A stretch of DNA of 49,936 bases from JABMRF01 sp964584985. GTDB taxonomy: Bacteria; Patescibacteriota; Patescibacteriia; UBA11705; JABHMO01. Below are positions 22,044 to 30,044 of the stretch, piece by piece. Under the pieces are notes generated by a model. It ran no database searches, was not told the origin of the DNA, and saw only the letters and a list, made by a program, of their open reading frames with translations. The stretch spans positions 1 through 49,936 of the forward strand of contig CAZPBK010000007.1 of the NCBI GenBank assembly GCA_964584985.1, given 5' to 3'. Position 1 is the stretch's first letter; the number at the start of each line of letters is the position of its first letter. The position numbers and the translations under genes were made by a program.

Positions 22044-24023
22044 TTAATCAACATAAATCACACTCTCTCCGTCATCAAAATCATCACCAGCCATTGAAAA
22101 ATCGGATCGCTGCCCTTGCTCCATATACTTGGTTTTATCAATCTCACGAATAAATTGCGAAGGCCGGGAAAAAACCTCGCCGAATTTATAACTGAACGAA
22201 CGCTGAGGATAGAGAAGATTTAAAATATTTTTCGCCCTGGTGGCGGCCACATAAAAAAGCCTTCTTTCTTCTTCCAATTCCTTGGAATTTTCCAGAGATT
22301 TGTGATGAGGAAAATGTCCGTCGCGCATACCGATGATAAAAACCACCGGCCATTCAAGGCCTTTGGCTTGATGAATAGTGGACAAAATCACAGCATTTTC
22401 TTCTTTTTTATTATCGGCTGAATAATTTTCACTGAGCATAACATCGGCCAAAAGTTTGTCCAAATCCAAATACATAGCCACAAAGTTCATTAACTGATTC
22501 AAATCATCCATCCGATCACGATAATTTTCATAATTATCTTTTAAATATTGTTCATATCCTTGGTCCAAAATAAATTTAATCGCTTCGGCCAAATAGCCTT
22601 TTTGAGAAGAATCCAATTCTAAAAAATATTGAAAAACAGAACAAACTTTTTGCCAACTTAAACCGGCCTGACCGGAAAGTTCAATTTTTGTGTTTAAAAT
22701 TTCTTTGATTTCGGAAACATCTTGAATTTTTTTCAAAACACCCTGTGCTTTTTTTATGCCTATACCCGGCCGATTTAATAAAATCCTTTGCCAAGCGATC
22801 TGATCGGTCGGATTGCCCCAAACTTTCAAGTAAGCCACTATATCTTTAATATGCGCTTGCTCAAAATAACGCATGCCCCCACGAACCACATAGGGAATGT
22901 TTTGCTTGGCCATTTCCAACTGCAAATCAGCCGACTGATAGCTGGCTCTAAACAAAACGGCCATACTTTTATAATCCACGCCCTCTCGGTGAAACCGCAT
23001 AATATTTTTAATAACTTGAACGGCTTGTTGATTCTCATCTCTGGCGACAATCAATCCCGGCAAACAATCATCCGAGCAAATCGGCTTAAGTTTTTTTTGA
23101 TATTGATTAATATTGTTTTTAATAATTTCATTGGCAAAATCCAAAATCTGCGGACTGCTGCGATAGTTGGTTTCAATTTTATAAATTTTTGTTTCGGGAA
23201 AAAGCTTGGGGAAATCCAAAATATTTTTCACATCCGCGGCTCTAAAAGAATAAATACTTTGGGAGTCATCTCCAACCACCAAAACATTGCGATGAAAAGA
23301 AGCCAAATGCTGAATAATACCGGCTTGAATATGATTGGTGTCTTGATATTCATCCACCAAAATATATTCAAACTGCCTGGAAAGTTTTTCTTTAATATCG
23401 GGAAACTGTTGCAAAAGCTTTAACCAATTAAGCAAAAGATCATCAAAGTCCATAGCTGAAGAAGACTTGTTTTTTTTGTGATAAATAAAAGCTATATCTT
23501 CAACCTTTCGGGCAATGAAATCAGGATATCCGTAATAGTTTTCAACAACTTCTTTAACTTCTTGATTGGTATTCCGAGCATAACTGATCATGCCTTGAAC
23601 GGCTTTGGGTTTGGGAAAACCACCGTTGGCCGACTTTACTCCAATCTCTTCCATAGCACTTTTAATTTGAGAAACAGAATCCTCTTGATCTAAAATTGTG
23701 AAACCGCGAGTATAACCCAATCTATCAGCGTATTTACGCAAAATCCTATTGGCTATTCTATGGAAAGTACCTCCCTGAAAATTCGGTAGATCAAAATTCA
23801 AAAGCGAAGTCACTCTTTCCATCATCTCATTGGCCGCTTTATTGGTAAAAGTGACCAAAAGAATGTTCTCCGGTTTTATTCCCTTTTCAATCAAATAGGC
23901 GGTGCGATAAACCAAAGTCCGAGTTTTTCCGGATCCGGCTCCGGCCAAAACCAAACATGGTCCGTCCGCCTCGGTCACCACTTTATACTGCTCTTTATTC
24001 AAATCTTTTTTATAGTCAATCAT
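22044..24023 (-). CDS. pcrA: UvrD/PcrA/Rep-type superfamily 1 helicase
   Basis: A 659-residue ATP-dependent 3'-5' DNA helicase of superfamily 1A, used in repair and in clearing replication forks. Motifs in order: LNKEQYKVV (Q motif), GAGSGKTRTLVYR (Walker A), the TFTNKAANEM segment, LVDEYQDTN (Walker B), GDDSQSIYSFRAA, ETNYRSSPQIL, STIHQAKGLEWPVVF, and RRLFYVAATRAK. It is shorter than many UvrD proteins and has an acidic tail (DDFDDGESVIYVD) in place of the usual basic RNA polymerase-binding end. Naming it PcrA rather than UvrD or Rep is a convention. It faces away from a small orphan gene, and the two -35 regions overlap. Confidence 0.93.
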   Translation of the reverse strand: MIDYKKDLNKEQYKVVTEADGPCLVLAGAGSGKTRTLVYRTAYLIEKGIKPENILLVTFTNKAANEMMERVTSLLNFDLPNFQGGTFHRIANRILRKYADRLGYTRGFTILDQEDSVSQIKSAMEEIGVKSANGGFPKPKAVQGMISYARNTNQEVKEVVENYYGYPDFIARKVEDIAFIYHKKNKSSSAMDFDDLLLNWLKLLQQFPDIKEKLSRQFEYILVDEYQDTNHIQAGIIQHLASFHRNVLVVGDDSQSIYSFRAADVKNILDFPKLFPETKIYKIETNYRSSPQILDFANEIIKNNINQYQKKLKPICSDDCLPGLIVARDENQQAVQVIKNIMRFHREGVDYKSMAVLFRASYQSADLQLEMAKQNIPYVVRGGMRYFEQAHIKDIVAYLKVWGNPTDQIAWQRILLNRPGIGIKKAQGVLKKIQDVSEIKEILNTKIELSGQAGLSWQKVCSVFQYFLELDSSQKGYLAEAIKFILDQGYEQYLKDNYENYRDRMDDLNQLMNFVAMYLDLDKLLADVMLSENYSADNKKEENAVILSTIHQAKGLEWPVVFIIGMRDGHFPHHKSLENSKELEEERRLFYVAATRAKNILNLLYPQRSFSYKFGEVFSRPSQFIREIDKTKYMEQGQRSDFSMAGDDFDDGESVIYVD

Positions 24024-24079
24024 AATTTATTTTGTTTATTTAAGTTTATCTTATCATAATAATGACTTTTTTTCTATTG

Positions 24080-24108
24080 TTGACAAATCTGAAAACATAT
24101 GCTTAAAT
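24080..24108 (+). promoter_or_regulatory. Promoter of the 97-residue gene
   Basis: TTGACA (24080-24085), 17 bp, TTAAAT (24103-24108). The reverse of the same site (TTGTCA at 24081-24086 on the minus strand, 17 bp, ATTATT) could serve the divergent helicase gene. Confidence 0.6.
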
Positions 24109-24151
24109 ACACAAATGCGTTGTGTTTTTCAGCCAAACAAAGGAGGGGGCC

Positions 24152-24445
24152 ATGGATACAACCATAGTAGGGTATGTTGTAAAACAAGAAGAAACGGTTA
24201 TTTTTAAAAAAAAGGTCTTCAAGCTGACCATTGAATTCCCGCAAGAACACAAGATGCTTGACTTTTACAGTCAATGCCTTTTGGAAACGCCAAGTGGAAA
24301 AACAAACAATTTTCTGATTTTGATCAAGGAATTGGATCTGGACAATTCCATCGGCAAAACAAGTCTCATTATCAAAGAGGCGCAAACCCTATCTTCAAAA
24401 GTTTATTCCCATTACAAAAATGGGGAAAAAACAGAAATCAGATAA
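24152..24445 (+). CDS. Small orphan protein, 97 residues
   Basis: Not recognised. It begins MDTTIVGYVVKQEETVIFKK and looks like a compact beta-rich soluble protein with a C-terminal helix, without signal peptide or membrane helix. Its signals are strong: TTGACA promoter, AGGAGG followed by GGGC and the ATG, and a near-perfect 15-bp terminator. An in-frame start 30 bases upstream would overlap the ribosome site and is not used. Signals and single-gene layout match the other small orphan genes in the window. Confidence 0.75.
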   Translation: MDTTIVGYVVKQEETVIFKKKVFKLTIEFPQEHKMLDFYSQCLLETPSGKTNNFLILIKELDLDNSIGKTSLIIKEAQTLSSKVYSHYKNGEKTEIR

Positions 24446-24450
24446 AAGAC

Positions 24451-24488
24451 AAAGGCCACCCTGGTCTTAACCAAGGTGGCCTTTTTTT
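24451..24488 (+). terminator. Strong terminator after the 97-residue gene
   Basis: AAAGGCCACC-CTGGT pairs with ACCAAGGTGGCCTTT with one mismatch, followed by TTTTTTT. Read on the minus strand the flanking A-run gives a T-run as well, so it may also act on queH. Confidence 0.9.
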
Positions 24489-24507
24489 ATAACTGAAAAA
24501 TTTCTTA

Positions 24508-25050
24508 TTATTGGTTTTTATCTTTTATGGAAAATTCACATCCGCAATAATTCTGGCGATGAAAATTATATTTTCGGCTAAGATCGCAGGAATTTTTATA
24601 ACCGTTATTTTTTCGCCAAACCTGATCAATAAACTTCAAACCGTAAAAATCCGCCGATTTTTGTCCAATGGAATTGATCATTTCCACAGGTTTATGCGGA
24701 CTGATGGTCAAAGTGGTGGCCAAAGCTTTAAATCCTTCCTCATAAGCTTTTTGCGCAACCTCTCCAAGATTATGTAAAAAACATTGATAGCAACGCCGAC
24801 CGCCTTCCGGCTCATTTTCCAAGCCCTTTACTTTTTCTAACCAATCTTTATGATCATACCGACCTTCAATCAAAGGAATTTGCAGATCCTCAGTATAGCG
24901 TTTTAACTCGTTAAAGCGTAAATCATATTCTTCTTTAGGGAAAATATTGGGATTATAAAAATAAACGCATATTTCATGCCCCATTTTTTGCAATTCTTTA
25001 ATTATCTGAGCCGCACACGGTGCGCAACACGCATGTAATAAAACCTTCAT
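24508..25050 (-). CDS. queH: Epoxyqueuosine reductase QueH
   Basis: A 180-residue QueH-type (DUF208) protein, which reduces epoxyqueuosine to queuosine in tRNA at position 34. Signatures are the N-terminal LHACCAPCA, then GGRRCYQCFLHNL, LTISPHKPVEMI, and the C-terminal KNNGYKNSCDLSR with FHRQNYCGCEFS. The clustered cysteines bind an iron-sulfur cluster and another metal site in the studied enzyme. It is the non-homologous replacement of QueG. No other queuosine genes are in the window, so the precursor may be salvaged or the genes lie elsewhere. Confidence 0.93.
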   Translation of the reverse strand: MKVLLHACCAPCAAQIIKELQKMGHEICVYFYNPNIFPKEEYDLRFNELKRYTEDLQIPLIEGRYDHKDWLEKVKGLENEPEGGRRCYQCFLHNLGEVAQKAYEEGFKALATTLTISPHKPVEMINSIGQKSADFYGLKFIDQVWRKNNGYKNSCDLSRKYNFHRQNYCGCEFSIKDKNQ

Positions 25051-25100
25051 ATTTAAGACTCCAAAAAAACAAACAGCTCATCATTGAATTAAACCATCAC

Positions 25101-25230
25101 TGATTTGTAATAAATTATTGAAAAATTCGCATTAAATCTATCAAAATAATTCTTAAATGTCATTCTGCCCGCCCTCTCTGCTTACCAGCAGGCAGGCGAC
25201 GGTCAAAGCGGGCTTTTTATGTTTTTTGCT
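25101..25230. repeat. Dispersed repeat, copy 2 (no tandem array)
   Basis: 25101-25167 aligns with 13381-13447, including ATTAAATCTATCAAAATAATT and TGTCATTCTG. The right module (CTCTCTGC to GACGGTCA and GGGCTTTT) follows at once. Copy 1 carries the 40-bp array exactly between these two modules, so copy 2 looks like the form without the array. Confidence 0.6.
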
Positions 25231-25258
25231 TTAAACAATTCGGATTAGTCCCTTACCG

Positions 25259-25317
25259 TGATTCGCAATCTATTCCCCGAATAATTCGGATTGAATATGT
25301 CAGCGAATCATTATTCG
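25259..25317. repeat. Dispersed repeat, partial copy 3
   Basis: TGATTCGCAATCTATTCCCC followed by GAATAATTCGGATT resembles the first 35 bases of copy 1 closely, then diverges. It contains the same CCGAATAATTCGG inverted repeat. Confidence 0.6.
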
Positions 25318-25319
25318 TT

Positions 25320-25670
25320 TTAATGCATATAACTCTCTTTGTAAAGCCAGGCGCTGAAAGTGGTAACTACAGTATAAATAAGCGCGCCCAAAAATCCGGC
25401 CCACCATACGGTTATTTCAAAGCCTTGAATAAAACTGGCAACAAACCAAAAAACCAGAGCGTTTATGGCCAGATTGGACAAGCCCAGAGTCAAAATATTG
25501 ATTGGAAAAGTTATAATTTTCAATATCATCCCCGGCACAAAATTAACAATGCCGATAATAACCACCAAAATTAAAGCGTAATATAAATTCTCAACCTCAA
25601 TACCCGGAATAAAATAACCAATAGCCAACAAACCGACCGCGTTTATCAGCCAACGAAGTATCATGTACAT
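25320..25670 (-). CDS. Phage holin 4_2 family (4-TM) membrane protein
   Basis: A 116-residue protein with four membrane helices of the 'phage holin 4 superfamily 2' group, widespread in bacterial chromosomes. It begins MYMILRWLINAVGLLAIGYF and has the typical YYALILVVIIGIVNF, ITFPINILTLGLSNL and VWWAGFLGALIYTVVTTF segments. Despite its name there are no phage genes around it, so a lysis role is unlikely; most members have no known function. Confidence 0.85.
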   Translation of the reverse strand: MYMILRWLINAVGLLAIGYFIPGIEVENLYYALILVVIIGIVNFVPGMILKIITFPINILTLGLSNLAINALVFWFVASFIQGFEITVWWAGFLGALIYTVVTTFSAWLYKESYMH

Positions 25671-25710
25671 ATTTTTTTATCTTAATATTTTAAAACTTAT
25701 TATTCAATTT

Positions 25711-26268
25711 TCAACCGTATTTATTTTCATTTTTCAAATCATTTTTTTTAACATGTTCTTTAACCATTTTTTCCACCCAACCATGTTCATCCAACAAATC
25801 AAGAAAATACCTGACTCTTTTGCTCATCTTTCTTTTATTGAGCAAATATACTATTTTTATCACCCAATAATAAATCACAATTAAAATAACTATAGTGTAA
25901 ACCAACCACCAAAACCAGTTATTTTTCAACGACCAAAAATTAACATTCAAGCGAACCTTATCATATTTAATATTTCCATATTCATCCTCCACTTTCAAAC
26001 TGACCACATGATCTCCTTTTTCAAAAAAATGTCTCATTTCATCCGCTTTAACGGTTTTTTTACTGTCAATACTCCACTCGTAATCCAATTTTTCGGCCTC
26101 TGTCTTCGGAAAATTGGTTAAAGCGAAAAAATGATAGGTCTGCCAACCGGTTTGCTCATATTTTATATAAGCTTCTTTCAAAGCCTGAGGACGTTCGGAG
26201 ACTAAAGCCTGAACAGGTTGACAAAACAGAGACAAAGCCACTATTATTAAAAATATTTTTTTTATCAT
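25711..26268 (-). CDS. PKD-like exported membrane protein
   Basis: A 185-residue protein starting MIKKIFLIIVALSLFCQPVQ, a signal peptide, followed by one PKD-like beta domain (AYIKYEQTGWQTYHFFAL to YDKVRLNVNFW), a membrane helix (WFWWLVYTIVILIVIYYWVI) and a basic cytoplasmic tail. A longer reading adds 42 very lysine-rich residues, but that stretch overlaps the upstream gene and lacks sense as a signal peptide, so the start at 26268 is preferred. It has the same order of parts as the upstream protein, without its calcium-binding repeats, and looks like a shortened relative. Confidence 0.75.
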   Translation of the reverse strand: MIKKIFLIIVALSLFCQPVQALVSERPQALKEAYIKYEQTGWQTYHFFALTNFPKTEAEKLDYEWSIDSKKTVKADEMRHFFEKGDHVVSLKVEDEYGNIKYDKVRLNVNFWSLKNNWFWWLVYTIVILIVIYYWVIKIVYLLNKRKMSKRVRYFLDLLDEHGWVEKMVKEHVKKNDLKNENKYG

Positions 26269-26284
26269 TTTTTTATTTCTTTTT

Positions 26285-27538
26285 CTAGTCTTCTTGAGTA
26301 GTTTTATTTCTTTTTTTTGGTTTTCTAAGCTTTTTTTTGGACCCGACCGACTCTTCTTTTTTTTCTTTTTTTCCGGCTTTGGCTTTGGATTCAACGGAAA
26401 TACCGTAAACTGATAAAAATATCAAAATAAGTATCAACAAAACAAATATCCAGATCCAGTAATTGTAAACCGACCAAAAATCAATTTTTACTTTCTGAGT
26501 GTCATATATATAATTATCCCAAGGCCCTTTAACTTTTAAATTAACATAGTAATCGCCAACTCCGACTTTATAACGATGAGTACCGTTCGTCTTTCCGATT
26601 GTTCCGTCTCCGTATTGCCAAACATATTCCAAATTCTCCACATCTAAATTCGGAACATTGGTGGTGAAATCAAATTCATAAGTATTCCAATTTATTTGAT
26701 TAACTTTAATGTAAACATTTTTTAATTGTTCAATCTCCGGAGAATTATAAAAATCTTTAACCAGTTCCGACTTGTTTTCCCTTTCTTCCTCCTCATCATT
26801 GGTTAAAAAAGCAAACAAACCCTTGTCTTCTCCCGAATCAGCTTCTGGGGAACCTTGGTTATCTTTTTCATTTTGTGCAACCGAAATATTTTGCTTTTCA
26901 ACCACAGGTTCGGGAGCTTGTTCTTGTTCCGGCTTTGGTTCCGGTGTTGATTCAGGTTTTTTGCTTTTTTCCGAATCTAACGGATACTCATCCTCACCGT
27001 CATTTACTCCGTCACCGTCAGTATCCGCATTTTTTTTATCAGTGCCGTTTGCCTCCTCTTGTCCGTCAACCACATTATCATTATCGTCATCATTATCAAT
27101 ATCATCACCAAGACCGTCGCCATCGCTATCTTGTTGAACTTCATAGCGAGGACTTAGTATTTGATTATTTTCCAAATTTTGATCTTCGGGAACAATTTGT
27201 TTTAACTCAATAAACATATTAAAATCTTGTTCCGGAACAACAAAATCAGTATAAACCTCATCATAAACGCCCCCGGCCGGAATGGAAACTTCAACAATAT
27301 TGATAATTTCTCCGTTCATCTTATACAACACCTTTCCCGAGGCGTCTTCTTCTCCCTGATTCATTACCGCCACATACATTCTGACATCTTGACCGGAAAT
27401 TAAATTATCAAGGTCTTTGGAAATTTTTATGTCTTGATTGTCCAAGGACAAATCAACAAATGAAGCCGAAACTCCGCTTGCTGAAAACAAAAATACGCTC
27501 AGACATAAAGCAAAGAAGCAAATAAATGTTTTTTTCAT
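26285..27538 (-). CDS. Surface protein with CARDB-like, TSP3 calcium-binding and PKD domains
   Basis: A 417-residue exported protein. The signal peptide is MKKTFICFFALCLSVFLFSA. A CARDB-like beta domain comes next (residues about 30-130), then Asp-rich thrombospondin type 3 repeats (DSDGDGLGD, DNDDDNDNVVD, DTDGDGVND), a Pro/Glu-rich linker, a PKD domain (YVWQYGDGTIGKTNGTHRYK), one membrane helix (WIWIFVLLILILIFLSVYGI) and a basic tail. Aspartates of the repeats should bind calcium. It is probably a wall- or membrane-linked surface protein, maybe for attachment. It lies 16 nt ahead of the related smaller gene and directly behind the HEPN-like gene. Confidence 0.85.
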   Translation of the reverse strand: MKKTFICFFALCLSVFLFSASGVSASFVDLSLDNQDIKISKDLDNLISGQDVRMYVAVMNQGEEDASGKVLYKMNGEIINIVEVSIPAGGVYDEVYTDFVVPEQDFNMFIELKQIVPEDQNLENNQILSPRYEVQQDSDGDGLGDDIDNDDDNDNVVDGQEEANGTDKKNADTDGDGVNDGEDEYPLDSEKSKKPESTPEPKPEQEQAPEPVVEKQNISVAQNEKDNQGSPEADSGEDKGLFAFLTNDEEEERENKSELVKDFYNSPEIEQLKNVYIKVNQINWNTYEFDFTTNVPNLDVENLEYVWQYGDGTIGKTNGTHRYKVGVGDYYVNLKVKGPWDNYIYDTQKVKIDFWSVYNYWIWIFVLLILILIFLSVYGISVESKAKAGKKEKKEESVGSKKKLRKPKKRNKTTQED

Positions 27539-27539
27539 A

Positions 27540-27983
27540 CTATAAGGCTTTAAGAATTTTTAAAGCTGATTTAAATAAACCAAGAACCTTTTTGGTTTCA
27601 TTGTACTTTAATTCATAACGAACATCGTGGACAACCTTGTTCCTAACTTTGTGTGCCCACCAAACTCTTTTTAATTTTGGGTATTTATAACTGGCCAAAT
27701 TCAATCTTTCGGCCATTGTTTTTCCGCTAAAATGTAATGATTTTAAAGCTTCATCCAAAAGTTTATCCGCTTCTATTACCGCCAGTTTATAATTCATTTG
27801 TTTTCCAAAGCTCATTAACTCCTGAATCTTTTTCCAACGCTTTTGAATGAATTGACGATCCAAGTCATCCACTCTTTTATTGCGCCTGACAAAGATCCAA
27901 GCAACCACAACCACCAAAAACATGACGGCAACCGCCAGGCCGAAAACATAATCTATTGCGGTTGGTTCCCAAACTATTTCCAT
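27540..27983 (-). CDS. Membrane-anchored protein with HEPN-like RxxxxH motif
   Basis: A 147-residue protein: one N-terminal membrane helix (YVFGLAVAVMFLVVVVAWIF), then an all-helical cytoplasmic domain. The C-terminal segment HKVRNKVVHDVRYEL contains R-N-x-x-x-H, the pattern of HEPN-type RNases and related helical domains. The preceding helix (AVIEADKLLDEALKSLHF) also fits a HEPN four-helix bundle. Membrane-anchored HEPN-like proteins of this size are familiar in CPR genomes, but no activity is known to me. It is between gatA (3 nt) and the PKD surface gene (1 nt), so it is co-transcribed with both. Confidence 0.65.
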   Translation of the reverse strand: MEIVWEPTAIDYVFGLAVAVMFLVVVVAWIFVRRNKRVDDLDRQFIQKRWKKIQELMSFGKQMNYKLAVIEADKLLDEALKSLHFSGKTMAERLNLASYKYPKLKRVWWAHKVRNKVVHDVRYELKYNETKKVLGLFKSALKILKAL

Positions 27984-27986
27984 ATT

Positions 27987-29411
27987 TTAAAATAATTTTT
28001 CAGATTGATGAGCTAATCTTAAGATTTGATCTTCTTTAAAGTATTGTCCGATAAATTGTAATCCGATCGGCAGTTTATTGGCCTGTCCGCAAGGAATGGA
28101 AATAGCGGGCAAACCGGCCACATTAACCGAAACGGTAAAGATATCATTAAGATACATGGTCAAAGGATCATCAAACTGTTCGCCCAGGGAAAAAGCGGTA
28201 GCCGGTGAAGTCGGAGTGGCAATACAATCACATTTTTCAAAGGCTTTTTCAAAGTCTTTTTTTATCAAAGTGCGCACCTTTTGCGCTTTTTTATAATAAG
28301 CATCATAATATCCGGCCGATAAAACATAAGTTCCCAGCATTATTCTGCGTCTGGTTTCTTCTCCTAAGCCTTGGCGTCTGGTTTTTAAGTAATGCTCCAA
28401 AAGATTTCCGGATTTAGCTCGATACCCATAGCGAACTCCGTCATAGCGTGCCAAATTGGAAGAAACCTCAGCCGGCATTAAAACATAATAAGTAGACAAA
28501 GCATATTTGGTTCTGGGCAAACTTATTTGCACCAACTCCGCTCCCAGTTTTTTTAATTTTTCAATGGCTTTACGAACTCCCGCTTCAACTTTTTCGTCCA
28601 TCCCTTTGATAAAATATTCCTCGGGGATACCGATTCTCAAACCTTTTAATGATTTTTCCAAACCGGCCACCGCATGAGCGGGTAAATCAACGGTGGTTGA
28701 ATCTTTGGCATCTTGCTCAGCCAGAGCCTCAAATAAAATAGCCGCGTCCTCAGTGGTTCTAGTTAAACTGCCAACCTGATCAAAACTTGAGGCCATAGCC
28801 ATAAGTCCATAGCGTGAATTGCGTCCATAAGTCGGCTTAAATCCCACAACGCCGCAAAAAGCCGCCGGCTGACGAACCGAACCTCCGGTGTCCGAGCCCA
28901 AAGCGTAAACCGCCTCACCCGAAGCTACAGCCGCGGCCGAACCGCTAGACGAGCCTCCCGGGACTTTTTTTAAATTACGCGGGTTTTTAGTGACGCCAAA
29001 ATATGATGTTTCTCCGGAACCACCCATGGCAAATTCATCCATATTGGTTTTTCCCAAAAAAACCGCCCCTTGCTCTTTTAATTTTTTTACAACGGTAGCA
29101 TCGTAGGTGCCAATATAGTTGGCTAATATTTTGGATCCGGAAGTGGCCTTAACTCCTTTTAGAAGCAAATTATCTTTTAATGCACCCGGAACACCTTCCA
29201 AAAGATTTATTTTTTTTCCGGCTTTGATTTTTTTATCCACTCTGTCAGCTTCAGTCAAAGCCAATTCATCGGTAATGGTAATAAAAGCGTTCAAATTATC
29301 GTCCTTTTTACGAATAACCTCCAAGAACGACTCCACCAATTGACGACTGGAAAAATCTTTCTTAAGCAAACCTTGATGAATCTCTTTAATTGTCAGATCA
29401 CTGAAATCCAT
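27987..29411 (-). CDS. gatA: Glutamyl-tRNA(Gln) amidotransferase subunit A
   Basis: A 474-residue amidase-family subunit that releases ammonia from glutamine for conversion of Glu-tRNA(Gln) to Gln-tRNA(Gln). The Ser-cisSer-Lys catalytic set is seen in GALKDNLLLKG (lysine), GGSSSGSAAAVASG and ALGSDTGGSVRQPAAF. Length is as expected. It follows gatC; gatB is not in the window. This indirect route indicates that the organism likely lacks a glutaminyl-tRNA synthetase, which is usual outside some proteobacteria. Confidence 0.96.
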   Translation of the reverse strand: MDFSDLTIKEIHQGLLKKDFSSRQLVESFLEVIRKKDDNLNAFITITDELALTEADRVDKKIKAGKKINLLEGVPGALKDNLLLKGVKATSGSKILANYIGTYDATVVKKLKEQGAVFLGKTNMDEFAMGGSGETSYFGVTKNPRNLKKVPGGSSSGSAAAVASGEAVYALGSDTGGSVRQPAAFCGVVGFKPTYGRNSRYGLMAMASSFDQVGSLTRTTEDAAILFEALAEQDAKDSTTVDLPAHAVAGLEKSLKGLRIGIPEEYFIKGMDEKVEAGVRKAIEKLKKLGAELVQISLPRTKYALSTYYVLMPAEVSSNLARYDGVRYGYRAKSGNLLEHYLKTRRQGLGEETRRRIMLGTYVLSAGYYDAYYKKAQKVRTLIKKDFEKAFEKCDCIATPTSPATAFSLGEQFDDPLTMYLNDIFTVSVNVAGLPAISIPCGQANKLPIGLQFIGQYFKEDQILRLAHQSEKLF

Positions 29412-29451
29412 GTATTTAAAAAATATTTAAACTAATCTAAATAATAATTTT

Positions 29452-29748
29452 TTAAGTTTTTTTACCCAAAACCGATTTAATTTTAATTTGTCTTTTCTCC
29501 GTTTCCGGAGCTTCGGCTATTAATTCTTCAGGTGAACAAATCTTTTTATTTTTATCTTTTCGGGTAATATTAGACAATTCAAAAACATGAGCCAATGGAG
29601 CCACTTCCTTGGTATCCACTTCTCGAAGCTGATCAAAATAGTCCAAGATATCGGAAATCTGCTCGGAATATTTTTCCTTTTCAGATTCCGTAACACCCAG
29701 TCTGGCCAAATCAGCCAAATGTTCAATTTGTTTTTTATCTATTGGCAT
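29452..29748 (-). CDS. gatC: Glutamyl-tRNA(Gln) amidotransferase subunit C
   Basis: A 98-residue GatC, the small subunit that wraps around GatA and GatB. It has the N-terminal IEHLADLARLGVTESEKEKY and the middle ILDYFDQLREVDTKEVAPLA that define the family. The gene begins about 11 bases after a TATAAT box, so the mRNA may start at or within a few bases of the ATG (leaderless). gatA follows after 40 nt. Confidence 0.93.
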   Translation of the reverse strand: MPIDKKQIEHLADLARLGVTESEKEKYSEQISDILDYFDQLREVDTKEVAPLAHVFELSNITRKDKNKKICSPEELIAEAPETEKRQIKIKSVLGKKT

Positions 29749-29758
29749 AACATAACCA

Positions 29759-29787
29759 ATTATAGCTAATTTTTTTTATTTTAGCAA
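29759..29787 (-). promoter_or_regulatory. Promoter of gatCA
   Basis: On the minus strand TTGCTA (29782-29787), 17 bp, TATAAT (29759-29764). The gatC ATG is so close that little or no leader is expected. Confidence 0.65.
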
Positions 29788-29792
29788 CTAAT

Positions 29793-29820
29793 AAAGACTC
29801 CACCAATGTGTGGAGTCTTT
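29793..29820 (-). terminator. Terminator of the 54-residue membrane gene
   Basis: A perfect 11-bp stem AAAGACTCCAC/GTGGAGTCTTT with a 6-base loop lies 9 bases past the stop. The trailing T-run is short, so termination may be partial. Confidence 0.6.
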
Positions 29821-29829
29821 ATCTTGGTC

Positions 29830-29994
29830 TCAACCGTTAACCAAAACTTTCAGCCAGTTAAAAAACATTCTAAACAAACAGTCAGCCACCAGAATACTAA
29901 AAAAAATTATTAGACAGCCACTCAGAACCTTCCCGAGTTTTTTAATTATTCCTTTTTGGCCATATATGTCTTTTTTCGTTCTGCCGTTTTTCAA
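29830..29994 (-). CDS. Small single-TM protein with TTG start, 54 residues
   Basis: A small protein supported by its signals rather than by homology. GTAAGGAG lies 8 bases before a TTG start; there is a promoter upstream and a hairpin terminator after the stop. It begins with a basic segment (KNGRTKKDIYGQKGIIKK) followed by one hydrophobic helix (VLSGCLIIFFSILVADCLF). That layout fits a small inner-membrane regulatory or toxic peptide, but no family is recognised. The TTG start would lower translation. Its promoter overlaps, base for base at the -10, that of the divergent 4-TM gene. Confidence 0.65.
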   Translation of the reverse strand: MKNGRTKKDIYGQKGIIKKLGKVLSGCLIIFFSILVADCLFRMFFNWLKVLVNG

Positions 29995-30015
29995 AAGTTT
30001 GTCTCCTTACTTTGG

Positions 30016-30044
30016 TTGACATTCTCTTGCTCAAAAGGTAATAT
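30016..30044 (+). promoter_or_regulatory. Promoter of the 4-TM gene
   Basis: TTGACA (30016-30021), 17 bp, TAATAT (30039-30044). The -10 box coincides with that of the opposite-strand promoter. Confidence 0.6.

Noticed and set aside
25320..25670. Prophage lysis gene
   Set aside because: The family name contains 'holin' but no phage genes, lysin or attachment sites are nearby, and the family is common in chromosomes.
26772..27213. Plus-strand Ser/Pro- and His-rich frames opposite the calcium-binding surface gene
   Set aside because: They mirror the biased Asp/Glu codons of the real gene and have no start signals.
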